This document shows positions 1 through 8,259 of a DNA stretch of 64,000 bases, piece by piece. How positions within the stretch are numbered: the stretch's first letter is position 1; the number at the start of each line of letters is the position of its first letter. The DNA lies in contig NZ_PVTE01000014.1 of NCBI RefSeq assembly GCF_003002825.1, positions 62,001 through 126,000 of the forward strand, read 5' to 3'. The notes beneath the pieces were generated by a model. That model worked only from the letters and a program-made list of their open reading frames with translations, had not been told where the DNA came from and did not search any database. Position numbers and translations under genes: made by a program. Source of the DNA: Spirosoma oryzae. GTDB taxonomy: Bacteria > Bacteroidota > Bacteroidia > Cytophagales > Spirosomataceae.

Positions 1-21
1 ACCAGTCAATTTACGACTGTC

Positions 22-516
22 ATGGCTATTTTATCAATTCTCTCGCCACTTGGTCCGGTCCGCATTACAGGCGATGAAACGGGTGTCTCGGCAATCACCT
101 GCACTGACGAACCCGTCCCGGAACAAACGACCACGGAAGCCCCACTCCCACTCCGGCAAGCGGCCGAACAACTAACGGCGTATTTTGCCGGCACCCGACA
201 GACCTTCGACTTCCCGATCAATCCGACCGGTACGCCGTTTCAGCAGCGCGTTTGGCAGGCTCTGCGCGATGTTCCCTTCAGCACGACGGAATCGTACCTG
301 ACCTTGAGCCGCCGACTCGGCGACGAAAAGGCGATTCGGGCGGTAGCGGCCGCCAATGGTAAGAATCCGCTTTGGGTCGTCGTACCCTGCCACCGCATTA
401 TCGGCTCCGACGGATCGCTGACAGGTTACGCCGGCGGGCTCTGGCGCAAACGCTGGCTACTCGAACACGAAGGTGCCCTCCCCGACCAGAAAAAAGGCCA
501 GATGAGCCTGTTTTAA
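22..516 (+). CDS. ogt: methylated-DNA--protein-cysteine methyltransferase
   Basis: Suicidal repair protein that moves the alkyl group from O6-alkylguanine (and O4-alkylthymine) onto its own cysteine. The C-terminal half carries the family signature PCHRII with the acceptor cysteine, preceded by the DNA-binding helix region that begins at FQQRVWQAL. At 164 aa it has the length of Ogt-type enzymes without an Ada regulatory domain. The chosen ATG is about eight residues before the SPLGPVRITGDE strand, as is usual for the family, but the frame stays open to the left edge of the window, so an upstream start cannot be excluded. A second alkylation-repair gene (alkA) follows 1.7 kb downstream on the same strand. 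The family call is firm. Confidence 0.93.
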   Translation: MAILSILSPLGPVRITGDETGVSAITCTDEPVPEQTTTEAPLPLRQAAEQLTAYFAGTRQTFDFPINPTGTPFQQRVWQALRDVPFSTTESYLTLSRRLGDEKAIRAVAAANGKNPLWVVVPCHRIIGSDGSLTGYAGGLWRKRWLLEHEGALPDQKKGQMSLF

Positions 517-646
517 ACTGTATCGGATACGCTATCAGACCGTTTTGAGTTTTGCTCGACCGAATAGTTGATATAAGCTCGTTTGTATACCACTATTCGC
601 CGACAGAAGTTAACTCTTTAGTCATCTAACGTATTGTTATATAGCC

Positions 647-1009
647 ATGAAGAGACAATCATTGATAGTTGCGGTTCTTTTGGGAGGTAGTCTGTTGGGC
701 GGATGTCATTCTGGTGATAAGTTGACTGCCGAAGACAACTTGTCGCTGGTATCCCCAACGGGTGTTCGTATCGCTAATTCGTTAAAAGATCTTGAGAAAG
801 CGGATGTTTTGACGAACAAGCATGATGGTAAGATTACTATTACCAAGATCACATACGGTTGGGAGCCAAATGGACCACTGGAAGACAAGGCTTGGGCCGA
901 AAAGAACGGATCGACTATCACGCGCGCAAACGTACATTATAGAACGTCAAAAGGCGCAGATGGTATTTACTGGATAGAGATAGTTTCTCAGAAACCCAAG
1001 TCTATTTAA
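647..1009 (+). CDS. small lipoprotein of unknown function
   Basis: Predicted 120-aa protein with a typical lipoprotein signal: MKRQ, a hydrophobic stretch, then the lipobox LLGGC with Cys at about residue 20, so it is probably anchored in the outer membrane or facing the periplasm. The mature part (from HSGDKLTAED) is polar and shows no domain I recognise. The gene uses more A/T-ending codons than the flanking repair genes. It stands alone, with about 130 bp on its left and 100 bp on its right. Its reality is supported by the intact signal sequence; its function is unknown. Confidence 0.7.
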   Translation: MKRQSLIVAVLLGGSLLGGCHSGDKLTAEDNLSLVSPTGVRIANSLKDLEKADVLTNKHDGKITITKITYGWEPNGPLEDKAWAEKNGSTITRANVHYRTSKGADGIYWIEIVSQKPKSI

Positions 1010-1109
1010 CCACGCATGCAACTAAGGCCATTTCAAGCCTTATACCGAGTGCTGTTATCCTGCCAAACAAATCGCATCGATTTGGTCGAAATAACCCAAA
1101 TAGATAATC

Positions 1110-1694
1110 ATGGCTCACTCATCAGCTTCACCACTAAGCATCGATTACCTAAACAGCGCAAAAAAGCAATTCGCCTATTATAAATTGTTGGGCGAGCAAA
1201 CGATTAATCAATTACCTGACGAAGCGCTGTTTTGGCAGTACAACGCAGAAAGCAATAGCATTTCGCTCATCGTAAAGCATCTATGGGGAAACATGCTCTC
1301 GCGGTGGACTGACTTTCTGACGACAGATGGTGAGAAAGACTGGCGAAATCGGGATAGTGAGTTTGAGGATGACAGTCGGACTAGGGCAGAATTGATGGAT
1401 CGATGGCATGCAGGCTGGGATTGCCTGCTATCGACGCTGGATAGTCTGCAAGGAGAAGACCTGCAAAAGGAGATTTTTATCCGCAATATGGGGCATTCGG
1501 TCGTGGAAGCGATCAACCGGCAGTTGGCTCACTACCCGTATCATGTTGGCCAGATTGTCTTCATTGGCAAAATGGCTCTCGACTCCGATTGGACAAGCTT
1601 GTCGATTCCTCGCGGCAACTCGAAGAACTACAATGCGAACAAGTTCGCGCAACCCAAACGGAAGGAGCATTTTACGGACGAGTTGCTTCGTTGA
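1110..1694 (+). CDS. DUF1572 / DinB-fold family protein
   Basis: This 194-aa protein matches the DUF1572 branch of the DinB four-helix superfamily. Visible family features are the ISLIVKHLWGNMLSRW helix with an early histidine, the segment DWRNRDSEFEDD, and the late NRQLAHYPYHVGQIVFIGK helix, whose histidines complete a likely metal triad. Members are putative metal-dependent transferases or hydrolases, some using bacillithiol or mycothiol; no substrate is known for this one. A second, more distant DinB-fold protein lies at 4522-5067. The start is the only reasonable ATG before the IDYLNSAKKQF helix. Confidence 0.85.
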   Translation: MAHSSASPLSIDYLNSAKKQFAYYKLLGEQTINQLPDEALFWQYNAESNSISLIVKHLWGNMLSRWTDFLTTDGEKDWRNRDSEFEDDSRTRAELMDRWHAGWDCLLSTLDSLQGEDLQKEIFIRNMGHSVVEAINRQLAHYPYHVGQIVFIGKMALDSDWTSLSIPRGNSKNYNANKFAQPKRKEHFTDELLR

Positions 1695-1849
1695 TTGCGT
1701 CGCGCTAATTACTATGGAGGCCAACACGAGGGTCTATTGAATCAACAAATCGTCTTCTCAAGGAGATCTGTCAAAATCTCAATTTCCACCGACGTTCGGT
1801 CGTGGCAGACGGGCTTAGTTTTGGGGCATTACTAAACTCGTTTCGACTC

Positions 1850-2194
1850 ATGAATTATCGGCCAATGCTAGGTCAGCTTTATCAGGATTTCAACGACCGT
1901 TGTATCGATGCTATTCTGGCTCATCTGCATCCCGCCGTAGCCTGGCCCAACGGTTGGGAAGGTGGTTACGTCACCGGGCATGATGATGTCCGCGCGTACT
2001 GGGTCCGCCAGTGGCAGCAAATCAGCCCCAAAGTCGAACCCATTTCGTTTGACACAAGACCCGACGGTCAAATCGCTATTCGGGTCCATCAGATCATCCA
2101 CGACGTAGCCGGTCAATTACTGAGCGACGACACACTCACCCATGTGTACAGCGTTGCGGACGAAAAAGTACGGACGATGACTATCGAACGGTAA
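1850..2194 (+). CDS. SnoaL-like / NTF2-fold protein
   Basis: A small alpha+beta barrel protein of the SnoaL/NTF2-like type (about 114 aa): an N-terminal helix (LYQDFNDRCIDAILAHLHP), then the strand-turn VAWPNGWEGGYVTGHDDVRAYW and C-terminal strands ending in VYSVADEKVRTMTIER. Such proteins bind small ligands or catalyse isomerase/cyclase reactions, but many are uncharacterised. The frame extends upstream to a GTG at 1802, but the ATG at 1850 gives the normal family N-terminus (MNYRPMLGQLYQDF) and is preferred. Specific activity unknown. Confidence 0.72.
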   Translation: MNYRPMLGQLYQDFNDRCIDAILAHLHPAVAWPNGWEGGYVTGHDDVRAYWVRQWQQISPKVEPISFDTRPDGQIAIRVHQIIHDVAGQLLSDDTLTHVYSVADEKVRTMTIER

Positions 2195-2263
2195 CTAACT
2201 GTCGAAAACGCCGTTTTTCGTATAAGTCGTTCGTGAAGCCACTCGTACCAACACCGTTTTCAC

Positions 2264-2896
2264 ATGCCACCTGAAGTCATTCGCCACCTTAGTCAGGACC
2301 CGGTTCTGGCCGCGATTATTGAGCAAACACCAGCCCCCCAGCCCGCTTTTACGGAATGGGCAAACGACCTCTATCTGGCGCTGCTCGAAAGTATCGTGTC
2401 GCAACAGATCTCCGTTAAAGCCGCCGACGCTATTTTTCGCCGGTTCCGGGCGCTGTTTGCCGATCACTATCCGCACGCGGCACAACTGCTGAAGTTGACA
2501 ACCGAAGAGATGCGCGGGGCCGGATTATCAGGACAGAAAATAGACTACCTGCGTAGTGTGGCCACGTTCGTCAGTGCACACTCACTTGATCGGGCGTATA
2601 TCGATACGCTGACGGATGAGGAAATCGTGCAGTACCTGCTGCCAATTCGGGGGGTCGGGCGGTGGACGGTGGAAATGCTGCTCCTGTTCGTACTCGACCG
2701 GCCTGACGTGTTTCCCATCGACGATCTGGTTATTCGCCAGCGCATGATGCGGGCTTATCCCGATCAAACCACCGGCCTGACTGGTCGTGCGCTTTATAAG
2801 GTGCTTCATCAGATTGCCGACGCGTGGCGTCCCTATCGCAGCACAGCCAGCCGGTATTTGTGGCAATGGAAGCCCGATGCTGTACCGGCGGCTTAG
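2264..2896 (+). CDS. alkA: DNA-3-methyladenine glycosylase, HhH-GPD family
   Basis: Base-excision repair glycosylase that removes alkylated bases such as 3-methyladenine. The helix-hairpin-helix is visible as LPIRGVGRWTVEMLLLF, followed by the Gly/Pro/Asp loop with the catalytic aspartate in FPIDDLVIRQRM. SIVSQQISVKAADAIF is the conserved helix of AlkA/MAG proteins. At 210 aa it lacks the N-terminal domain of E. coli AlkA and resembles the short MAG-type enzymes. It shares the strand and function class with ogt at the left end of the window, suggesting a loose alkylation-damage repair neighbourhood. Confidence 0.92.
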   Translation: MPPEVIRHLSQDPVLAAIIEQTPAPQPAFTEWANDLYLALLESIVSQQISVKAADAIFRRFRALFADHYPHAAQLLKLTTEEMRGAGLSGQKIDYLRSVATFVSAHSLDRAYIDTLTDEEIVQYLLPIRGVGRWTVEMLLLFVLDRPDVFPIDDLVIRQRMMRAYPDQTTGLTGRALYKVLHQIADAWRPYRSTASRYLWQWKPDAVPAA

Positions 2897-2900
2897 CCGG

Positions 2901-4277
2901 TTAAATGTGCCGGATGGTAATGTCGACTTTCGACTTGACGCTGATTAGTACCTGAATACCGTTCGGGCGGACGACCATTCGTTGTGGAACGAGCCGGAAT
3001 GCCTTGATATCCAGATCGGTATTTTTACCGGGCCCACCTTTTTCAAAGGCGGTGTGGATCTTGTCGGGCAGTTGCGCGATTTCGCTGCCCAGCGGTACGA
3101 CGGTAACCGCCTGCAACGTATCGCGCAATGAGTCGTGCAATAGCCAGTCGGCTGTTTTCATCAGCGTTTCACGCGTCTGTACGTCGAAGTTCAGGTTCTG
3201 AACCGTCAGTGTATTTGTCAAGGTATCATACTGTGGCTTTCCCCGGAAGTAGAGTGTTCCGTTCACAACACCACCTACATTAGTCTTTAGAATCAGCGAC
3301 TTACCCCCGCCCGACATGACAGCGTCTTTTATTGTCAGCGTTTTACCCGACAGGCTGATTTTATCGTTTTTAATAGTTTCCGAAAGCACCCGGTTAATGT
3401 CTGTATAGGATACAAAAGCCAGCACGTGCAGGCTCGATTCGCCAGCCAGCGAGTCCCGGCGCATCAACCGGGGCAGGGGTTCCAGTTCAGTCAATGCCGG
3501 CTCCGCCCCGACTTTGGTATCGACGCGAAACGCAATGCGGATTGGAACGACGATGGCCCTGGCGTTGCCCCGCACCGGTGCCGTCGCAACGCTGAATGGT
3601 TTTGGTACCAGCCACAGTTCCGCCGGTTTCTTGCTGATGCGCAGCGGCTTCTGCATATCCGCCCATATCCGCTGCACTTCTTTGTTCAGCTGAAGTTCGT
3701 TGCGAACGGCCTTGTCGATAGCCGCTTCAATATCAGCCCGGCGCTTCTGAAGAATCTTATCGGCGAGCTTCGTTACGTTGATCTTGATACCCAGCATTTG
3801 CACCGTCGGCTTCTGTATCCAGCGGTAGTCTTTGAGGTGCGAGCGGGTGGTAAGCCGCCAGTTTTCCCCCACGGCCAGGGGCGACGCGAAATTAACGGCC
3901 AGTGCACAGAGCGTACGGCTTCTCCGTTTCTTTGTCAGCGCAATAGGATTGCTGTAGAGTACCCGCAGTGGAGCCGAAAAGAAAACCTGTTGCGCATCGT
4001 AATGAATCTTAACGGGGCCAGTCCGTTCGACGCGCAGTCGCCATGCCTCGCCCTTCTTTCCTTCGAAGGCATCTTCCTTGACCAGAACCGGGTCGAGTGC
4101 GCTGTTGATTTTCCGTTCCAGTTCAGCAACCGGAAAGGTAATCTGACCGGCCAGGTAGGAAATGGGGTCAGGGATGGCAGGCTCATACGCCTGCGCTACG
4201 GGCAAGTCAGGCTTAACACGCTGACAACCAGCGAGTGCAAAAAGAAAGAGAACGCAATATGTATAAAAACGACTCAT
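2901..4277 (-). CDS. DUF4403 family lipoprotein
   Basis: A 458-aa envelope lipoprotein: signal MSRFYTYCVLFLFALAGC, with the lipid-accepting Cys at residue 18. The mature region begins with the repeating SYLAGQITFPVAELERKINSAL pattern characteristic of DUF4403, a family widespread in Bacteroidota. The chain is mostly predicted beta strands, with mid-chain WRLTTRSHLKDYRWIQKP and a late KNDKISLSGKTLTIKDAV segment. Function is not established for the family. It converges with alkA (stops only 4 bp apart) and is followed upstream by the YfiT/FeoB-associated pair on the same strand. Confidence 0.85.
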   Translation of the reverse strand: MSRFYTYCVLFLFALAGCQRVKPDLPVAQAYEPAIPDPISYLAGQITFPVAELERKINSALDPVLVKEDAFEGKKGEAWRLRVERTGPVKIHYDAQQVFFSAPLRVLYSNPIALTKKRRSRTLCALAVNFASPLAVGENWRLTTRSHLKDYRWIQKPTVQMLGIKINVTKLADKILQKRRADIEAAIDKAVRNELQLNKEVQRIWADMQKPLRISKKPAELWLVPKPFSVATAPVRGNARAIVVPIRIAFRVDTKVGAEPALTELEPLPRLMRRDSLAGESSLHVLAFVSYTDINRVLSETIKNDKISLSGKTLTIKDAVMSGGGKSLILKTNVGGVVNGTLYFRGKPQYDTLTNTLTVQNLNFDVQTRETLMKTADWLLHDSLRDTLQAVTVVPLGSEIAQLPDKIHTAFEKGGPGKNTDLDIKAFRLVPQRMVVRPNGIQVLISVKSKVDITIRHI

Positions 4278-4324
4278 CGGTCACGCGTTTACTATCCGTG
4301 TAAACAGGACCCGGCCGTGAAATG

Positions 4325-4504
4325 TTAGGATACCCGGTTTTGGTTGCCTTTTTCCAGTATCCTTACCGCTTGTGCGCGGCTATCTATCGCGCAGCCGCAT
4401 CCTTTTCCGCAGCCTGCCTTCTTGACAAAAAAGCTGCTGTACAATCGGCGTCCCATGTAGATCAGGGCGGCAACAAAAACGAGTCCAATGATAAGTTCCT
4501 GCAT
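4325..4504 (-). CDS. FeoB-associated Cys-rich membrane micro-protein
   Basis: A 59-codon gene. It has one N-terminal transmembrane helix (MQELIIGLVFVAALIYMGRR), a basic cytoplasmic stretch (FFVKK) and the cysteine cluster CGKGCGC, which match the FeoB-associated Cys-rich membrane protein family. Such peptides usually lie beside feoA/feoB ferrous-iron uptake genes and are thought to bind iron or assist FeoB. No feo gene lies in this window; instead the gene follows the YfiT-like gene on the same strand with 17 bp between them, so they are probably co-transcribed. The ATG at 4504 is the only start that yields the full helix. Confidence 0.72.
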   Translation of the reverse strand: MQELIIGLVFVAALIYMGRRLYSSFFVKKAGCGKGCGCAIDSRAQAVRILEKGNQNRVS

Positions 4505-4521
4505 GCCCGTTCAACAGCGTT

Positions 4522-5067
4522 TTACAGCCAGCCGTTCCGTAGCGCCAGTTGGTAAGCGTGCTGGAAGTGATGTTCGCCATGCCAGTTATACAGCCCCGTC
4601 ATCGCTGCCAGCGTAAACGACTGCTGCATACCGGGATGGTAGTACGTCCGCTGTAATTCATCCCCCGACAGCTTGTGCAGCATCGTCACCCAGCGCTGAT
4701 GCAAGGCCGTCAGCAGGTGAAGCGACGGCGCAATGGGCAACGACGAGTCGGGTAGCTCGGCCCAAAGCGCTTCGTCGTACGGTTTGATTGTCGGATTCGC
4801 TTCTGTCAGCGTTAGCTTGGTCCGTTGATAGGCGTTGATATGGCTATCAGCGATGTGGTGAATCAATTGCCGAACAGTCCAGCCGCCGGGGCGATATGGC
4901 GTGTCAAGCTGCTCGTCGGACCAGTTTTGTACCAGGTCAGCCAGTTTCAACGGTAAAGCCGCGATGGCAACAATGTTTTGCTGTACCTGTTCGGCGTCGG
5001 GCTCGGTAGCCATATCATACTGCCCGATTGGATAACGCAGCGGGTCGGGATCGGTGGTGAATTTCAT
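4522..5067 (-). CDS. YfiT-like putative metal-dependent hydrolase / bacillithiol transferase (DinB fold)
   Basis: This 181-aa protein matches the YfiT/BstA branch of the DinB superfamily. The diagnostic N-terminus is DPLRYPIGQYD; then GGWTVRQLIHHIADSHINAY supplies the first metal-binding histidine and YNWHGEHHFQHAYQL the last two (HxxxH). Family members carry a divalent metal and some conjugate bacillithiol to electrophiles; the substrate here is unknown. It is followed 17 bp downstream by the FeoB-associated micro-protein. A palindromic repeat (5071-5170) separates it from the inositol-phosphatase gene upstream. Confidence 0.85.
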   Translation of the reverse strand: MKFTTDPDPLRYPIGQYDMATEPDAEQVQQNIVAIAALPLKLADLVQNWSDEQLDTPYRPGGWTVRQLIHHIADSHINAYQRTKLTLTEANPTIKPYDEALWAELPDSSLPIAPSLHLLTALHQRWVTMLHKLSGDELQRTYYHPGMQQSFTLAAMTGLYNWHGEHHFQHAYQLALRNGWL

Positions 5068-5070
5068 AGT

Positions 5071-5170
5071 CGGTTTACAGTTTTTGGTTCACGGTTTACA
5101 GTGCCCGGCCAGGCAGACGCGTCAGTTGTCGAGCTGTTGAACTACCGAAAACTGTAAACCGTAAACTGTA
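5071..5170. repeat. interspersed inverted repeat, GTTTACAG family
   Basis: The arms 5071-5088 and 5145-5162 are inverted copies with one mismatch, both built from units like GGTTTACAGTTTT. A related pair of arms occurs at 19589-19719. The element fills the space between the inositol-monophosphatase and YfiT-like genes. It could fold as a long hairpin in RNA; no coding capacity. Confidence 0.65.
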
Positions 5171-5173
5171 TAG

Positions 5174-5986
5174 TTAAGTCCAGTATTGCTGCACGACGGC
5201 CATCAGCTCGGTGTGAACCGGCCCACCGGCCAGCACGTCGCCCCGGAATAGAAATTCGTTACCGCCAGCAAAGTCAGTGACGACGCCACCCGCTTCGCGC
5301 ACGAGCAGTACCCCGGCAGCCATGTCCCACGAGTTCAGGTTGTATTCATAAAACGCTTCGAACCGGCCGCAGGCTACGTAGGCCAGATCGATAGCCGCCG
5401 AACCCATCCGGCGCAGGCCGTGCGTCTGCTGCATCAGCGATTCCAGAATGTGCAGGTATGGCTGCATCTGATCGAACTGGTAGTACGGAAAACCCGTGGC
5501 AATCAGGCTTTCGCCCAGCGTTGCCGCCGACGATACCTGCATGCGGGTGCGCGTTCCCTTGTGCGTCAGCCAGGCACCCCCACCCTGCCAGCCCGCGAAA
5601 CATTCGTCGCGGTTCGGGTCGTAGATAACGCCCGCAATGGGGGTGTTGCCCTGCGCGAGACCGATACTGACGGAGAAGACAGGCAGGCCGTGGATGAAAT
5701 TAGCCGTTCCGTCGAGCGGGTCGATAATCCAGTTCAGCGCCGTCGGGTCGGCCTCCTGACCGGTGGTGCCCTCTTCGGTGATGAAGCCCGCTTCCGGCAG
5801 CAGTTGGCTTAGCCGTTCCACCAGTTGTTTTTCGGTTTCCTTGTCGACGTACGACACCAGGTTATTCAGTCCTTTGTACTCGATGGCATCGGACTGAAAG
5901 TGGCTTCGTTCCTGCAACAAAAAGGCACCAGCGTCCATGGCAATGGCGCTGATCTGTTCGGTAATCTGAGATAGGTTGTACTGCAC
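5174..5986 (-). CDS. suhB: inositol monophosphatase family protein
   Basis: A 270-aa Mg2+-dependent sugar/inositol phosphatase. The metal-binding signature DPLDGTANFIHG is present, with the preceding acidic site FITEEGTTG and the C-terminal second signature NSWDMAAGVLLVREAGG, all in the expected order and spacing. It dephosphorylates myo-inositol 1-phosphate or a related phosphate (some homologues act on fructose-1,6-bisphosphate or 3'-phosphoadenosine 5'-phosphate), so the exact substrate is not fixed by sequence. The gene is transcribed alone, bounded by different inverted repeats on both sides. The suhB symbol is by homology only. Confidence 0.88.
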   Translation of the reverse strand: MQYNLSQITEQISAIAMDAGAFLLQERSHFQSDAIEYKGLNNLVSYVDKETEKQLVERLSQLLPEAGFITEEGTTGQEADPTALNWIIDPLDGTANFIHGLPVFSVSIGLAQGNTPIAGVIYDPNRDECFAGWQGGGAWLTHKGTRTRMQVSSAATLGESLIATGFPYYQFDQMQPYLHILESLMQQTHGLRRMGSAAIDLAYVACGRFEAFYEYNLNSWDMAAGVLLVREAGGVVTDFAGGNEFLFRGDVLAGGPVHTELMAVVQQYWT

Positions 5987-6001
5987 GAAAGAATGGTTTT
6001 A

Positions 6002-6066
6002 AACACAGAGGCGGCACAAAGAACACAAAGGTTTCGACTCACTACTATTCTTTGTGCCTCTGTGTT
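6002..6066. repeat. interspersed inverted repeat, ACACAGAGGCACAAAG family
   Basis: Arms AACACAGAGG(cgg)CACAAAGAA (6002-6023) and its inverted copy (6048-6066) enclose a 24-nt loop; they match apart from a 3-nt insertion in the left arm. The element lies immediately after the Uma2 stop codon, so it may stop or stabilise that transcript. Non-coding. Confidence 0.65.
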
Positions 6067-6070
6067 GATC

Positions 6071-6673
6071 TTAATTTACATCATCTTCGACGTCTGGAAT
6101 CAATTCGATATCGGCGTATATGTCGTTGATCGGCAGTTCACAATTCAGGCGAGGCAACACCAGTATATCGTTTGGATGCTCATAGATGGTATTTATCCAT
6201 TCGTCCGTCTCTTCGATACGACTGAACAGTTCGACCGTCATGGTATACTGATCAATCAGCATGTAATACCATAACGATGGCATCCGCCGGTAGCGCAGCC
6301 ACTTAAACCCCCGATCGTGCGAAGCGGTCGACTTCGACAGTACTTCGATCAAAAGCCGGGGTTGCCGCACGACGGTGTTGTCGCCCCGCAGATCGAATGG
6401 ATGACAGGTTACTACGACATCCGGGTACGGCATGTAAACGCCCTGCATCACATCAACCTTTATATTCTCGGAGAAGATGCCACAGCGGTTTAGTGACGGT
6501 TGCCCTTCTAACATATTAGACACGCGCCGAATCAGCCGGTTGTGGTTGACGGTGCCGCCAGCCATTGCATACACCTGACCGTTGTAAAACTCGTGACGAA
6601 TTTCGCTTTTTTCTTCCCGGATTAAATAGTCCTCAACCGTCATAGCTTTAGTATATGATTCGGGGCTCTGCAT
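6071..6673 (-). CDS. Uma2 family (DUF820) PD-(D/E)XK-fold protein
   Basis: This 200-aa protein belongs to the Uma2/DUF820 family of putative restriction-endonuclease-fold proteins. Features in order: EDYLIREEKSEIRHEFYNGQVYAMAGG, with the first conserved acid; the central YPDVVVTC (active-site Asp); RLLIEVLSKSTASHDRG (active-site Glu and the conserved Ser/Thr); and the C-terminal strand WYYMLIDQ. The family is abundant in Cyanobacteria and Bacteroidota and often multiplies within a genome; its biological role is unproven. The ATG at 6673 (MQSPESYTKAMTVEDYL) is preferred over an upstream ATG that adds 20 atypical residues. Confidence 0.85.
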   Translation of the reverse strand: MQSPESYTKAMTVEDYLIREEKSEIRHEFYNGQVYAMAGGTVNHNRLIRRVSNMLEGQPSLNRCGIFSENIKVDVMQGVYMPYPDVVVTCHPFDLRGDNTVVRQPRLLIEVLSKSTASHDRGFKWLRYRRMPSLWYYMLIDQYTMTVELFSRIEETDEWINTIYEHPNDILVLPRLNCELPINDIYADIELIPDVEDDVN

Positions 6674-6815
6674 AGTAGTATACGGTGGATAGTTAGCCGG
6701 TAAAACTACAGAAATACGTAGCCGATGCAACACAGCCGTTTGACAAAAGGCCAGTAGCTGACAGTAAACCGGCTTTTTGCTTGTTGTCTAGTACATTCTG
6801 AGCGACCTTTACTCT

Positions 6816-7835
6816 ATGATTATCGATCTGCGCAGCGACACTGTTACTCAACCTACGCCCGCCATGCGCGAGGCTATGTTTACCGCTCCTCTGGGCGATG
6901 ATGTATTGGGCGACGACCCAACGGTCAACGCACTGGAAGCAAAAGTTGCCGCCCTGTTCGGCATGGAAGCGGCCCTGTTTTGCGCCAGTGGGACGATGAC
7001 GAATCAGTTGGCTATTCGGACCCACTGTCGCCCCGGCGACGACGTCATTTGCGACTATCTGTCGCACGTGTATCAGTATGAAGGGGGCGGTATTTCGGTC
7101 AATGCGCTGGCTTCAGCGAGCCTGCCACAGGGGGAACGTGGTAAACTGACGCCCGCCCTGATCCGGGAACATATCTACTCCCCTGCCGACCCGCACAAAC
7201 CCCTGTCGCGGCTGGTCGTCCTGGAAAATACGGTCAACAAAGGCGGAGGGTGCTACTACACCATTCCGGAGATTGCCGCAATCCGGCAGGTCTGCGACGA
7301 ACACGGGCTGATTCTTCACCTCGATGGAGCCCGCCTATTCAACGCATTGATCGAAACGGGCGATCCTACCCATGCCTATGGTCAGTTGTTCGATTCGATC
7401 AGCATTTGCCTGTCGAAAGGATTAGGATGCCCGGTGGGGTCGATGCTGCTCGGTACAGCCGCTGTGATTCAACAGGCCCGCCGGTACCGGAAGTTAATGG
7501 GTGGAGGCTGGCGACAGGCTGGTTTTCTGGCGGCCGCCGGTATTTACGCCCTCGATCACCATATCGAACGACTCAAACTCGACCATGCCCGCGCCCGCCA
7601 GATCGGAACGATGCTGGAACATCTGCCGGAGGTCGAGGCCATTCTGCCGATCGATACCAACATCGTCATCTTCCAGCTTCCCAACACGATACTGGCCACT
7701 GACTACGTCAGTTCGCTGGGCGACAAAGGCATCAAGGCCGTGTCGTTCGGCAAACACCTGGTCCGGTTCGTGACGCACCTCGACTTCACCGACGACATGC
7801 TAACCGAGTTGGGCCACCGCCTTCGCCCGGCCTGA
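6816..7835 (+). CDS. ltaE: low-specificity L-threonine aldolase
   Basis: Pyridoxal-phosphate enzyme that splits L-threonine or L-allo-threonine into glycine and acetaldehyde. The N-terminus [19 protein letters not shown] and [11 protein letters not shown] are hallmark GLY1/LtaE motifs; [11 protein letters not shown] binds the cofactor; the Schiff-base lysine is in [13 protein letters not shown], at about residue 200. Length (339 aa) is normal. It is a single-gene unit ending at a clear hairpin terminator (7900-7934). Confidence 0.94.
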   Translation: MIIDLRSDTVTQPTPAMREAMFTAPLGDDVLGDDPTVNALEAKVAALFGMEAALFCASGTMTNQLAIRTHCRPGDDVICDYLSHVYQYEGGGISVNALASASLPQGERGKLTPALIREHIYSPADPHKPLSRLVVLENTVNKGGGCYYTIPEIAAIRQVCDEHGLILHLDGARLFNALIETGDPTHAYGQLFDSISICLSKGLGCPVGSMLLGTAAVIQQARRYRKLMGGGWRQAGFLAAAGIYALDHHIERLKLDHARARQIGTMLEHLPEVEAILPIDTNIVIFQLPNTILATDYVSSLGDKGIKAVSFGKHLVRFVTHLDFTDDMLTELGHRLRPA

Positions 7836-7899
7836 TACAGGTACGAAGCTGGTACGAGACGATCGACCTGTCATCTGACAACGCAAATACAGAAAAGCA

Positions 7900-7934
7900 C
7901 AAAGCCCTGACTCTAAGAGCCGGGGCTTTGTTGT
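7900..7934 (+). terminator. intrinsic terminator after threonine aldolase
   Basis: Perfect 8-bp stem CAAAGCCC / GGGCTTTG (7900-7907 and 7923-7930) followed by TTGT, about 65 bp after the ltaE stop. It also stands just past the stop of the minus-strand gene at 7960, so it may serve both directions. Confidence 0.75.
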
Positions 7935-7959
7935 ATACGACGCCGTGGCCAGTTAACCA

Positions 7960-8163
7960 CTACGCTTTTCTGGTACGGAGAAAATGTAGCCCGTACGCGT
8001 GGTAACCCACCAAAGCCGAGGTTTCGCAAAACCCTTCAAATCGTTCGTGCTGATAAACGCCCCCTCTGACATCCTGTATCCAGTCGAATAAGGCGTAGCA
8101 GTAGCCGGCAAAACAACCCGCAGCAGCCACTAAAACGAGTACGACAACGGTTGAATACCTCAT
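7960..8163 (-). CDS. small hypothetical membrane protein
   Basis: A 67-aa frame starting with a plausible transmembrane or signal segment (MRYSTVVVLVLVAAAGCFAGYCYALF) followed by a short polar tail ending in HFLRTRKA. Cys17 follows AAAG, which could also be read as a weak lipobox. I recognise no family. It lies after the 8260-8571 gene on the same strand and is closed by the hairpin at 7900-7934. A real gene is plausible, not certain. Confidence 0.45.
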   Translation of the reverse strand: MRYSTVVVLVLVAAAGCFAGYCYALFDWIQDVRGGVYQHERFEGFCETSALVGYHAYGLHFLRTRKA

Positions 8164-8259
8164 GACATCTGTGAATTTAACGGCCCGGTACTACTCTGAC
8201 GAGCAGTTGATCCGACCCAAATGTAGGCAATATCGCACGACCAGGCCGGCGAACTGGTG

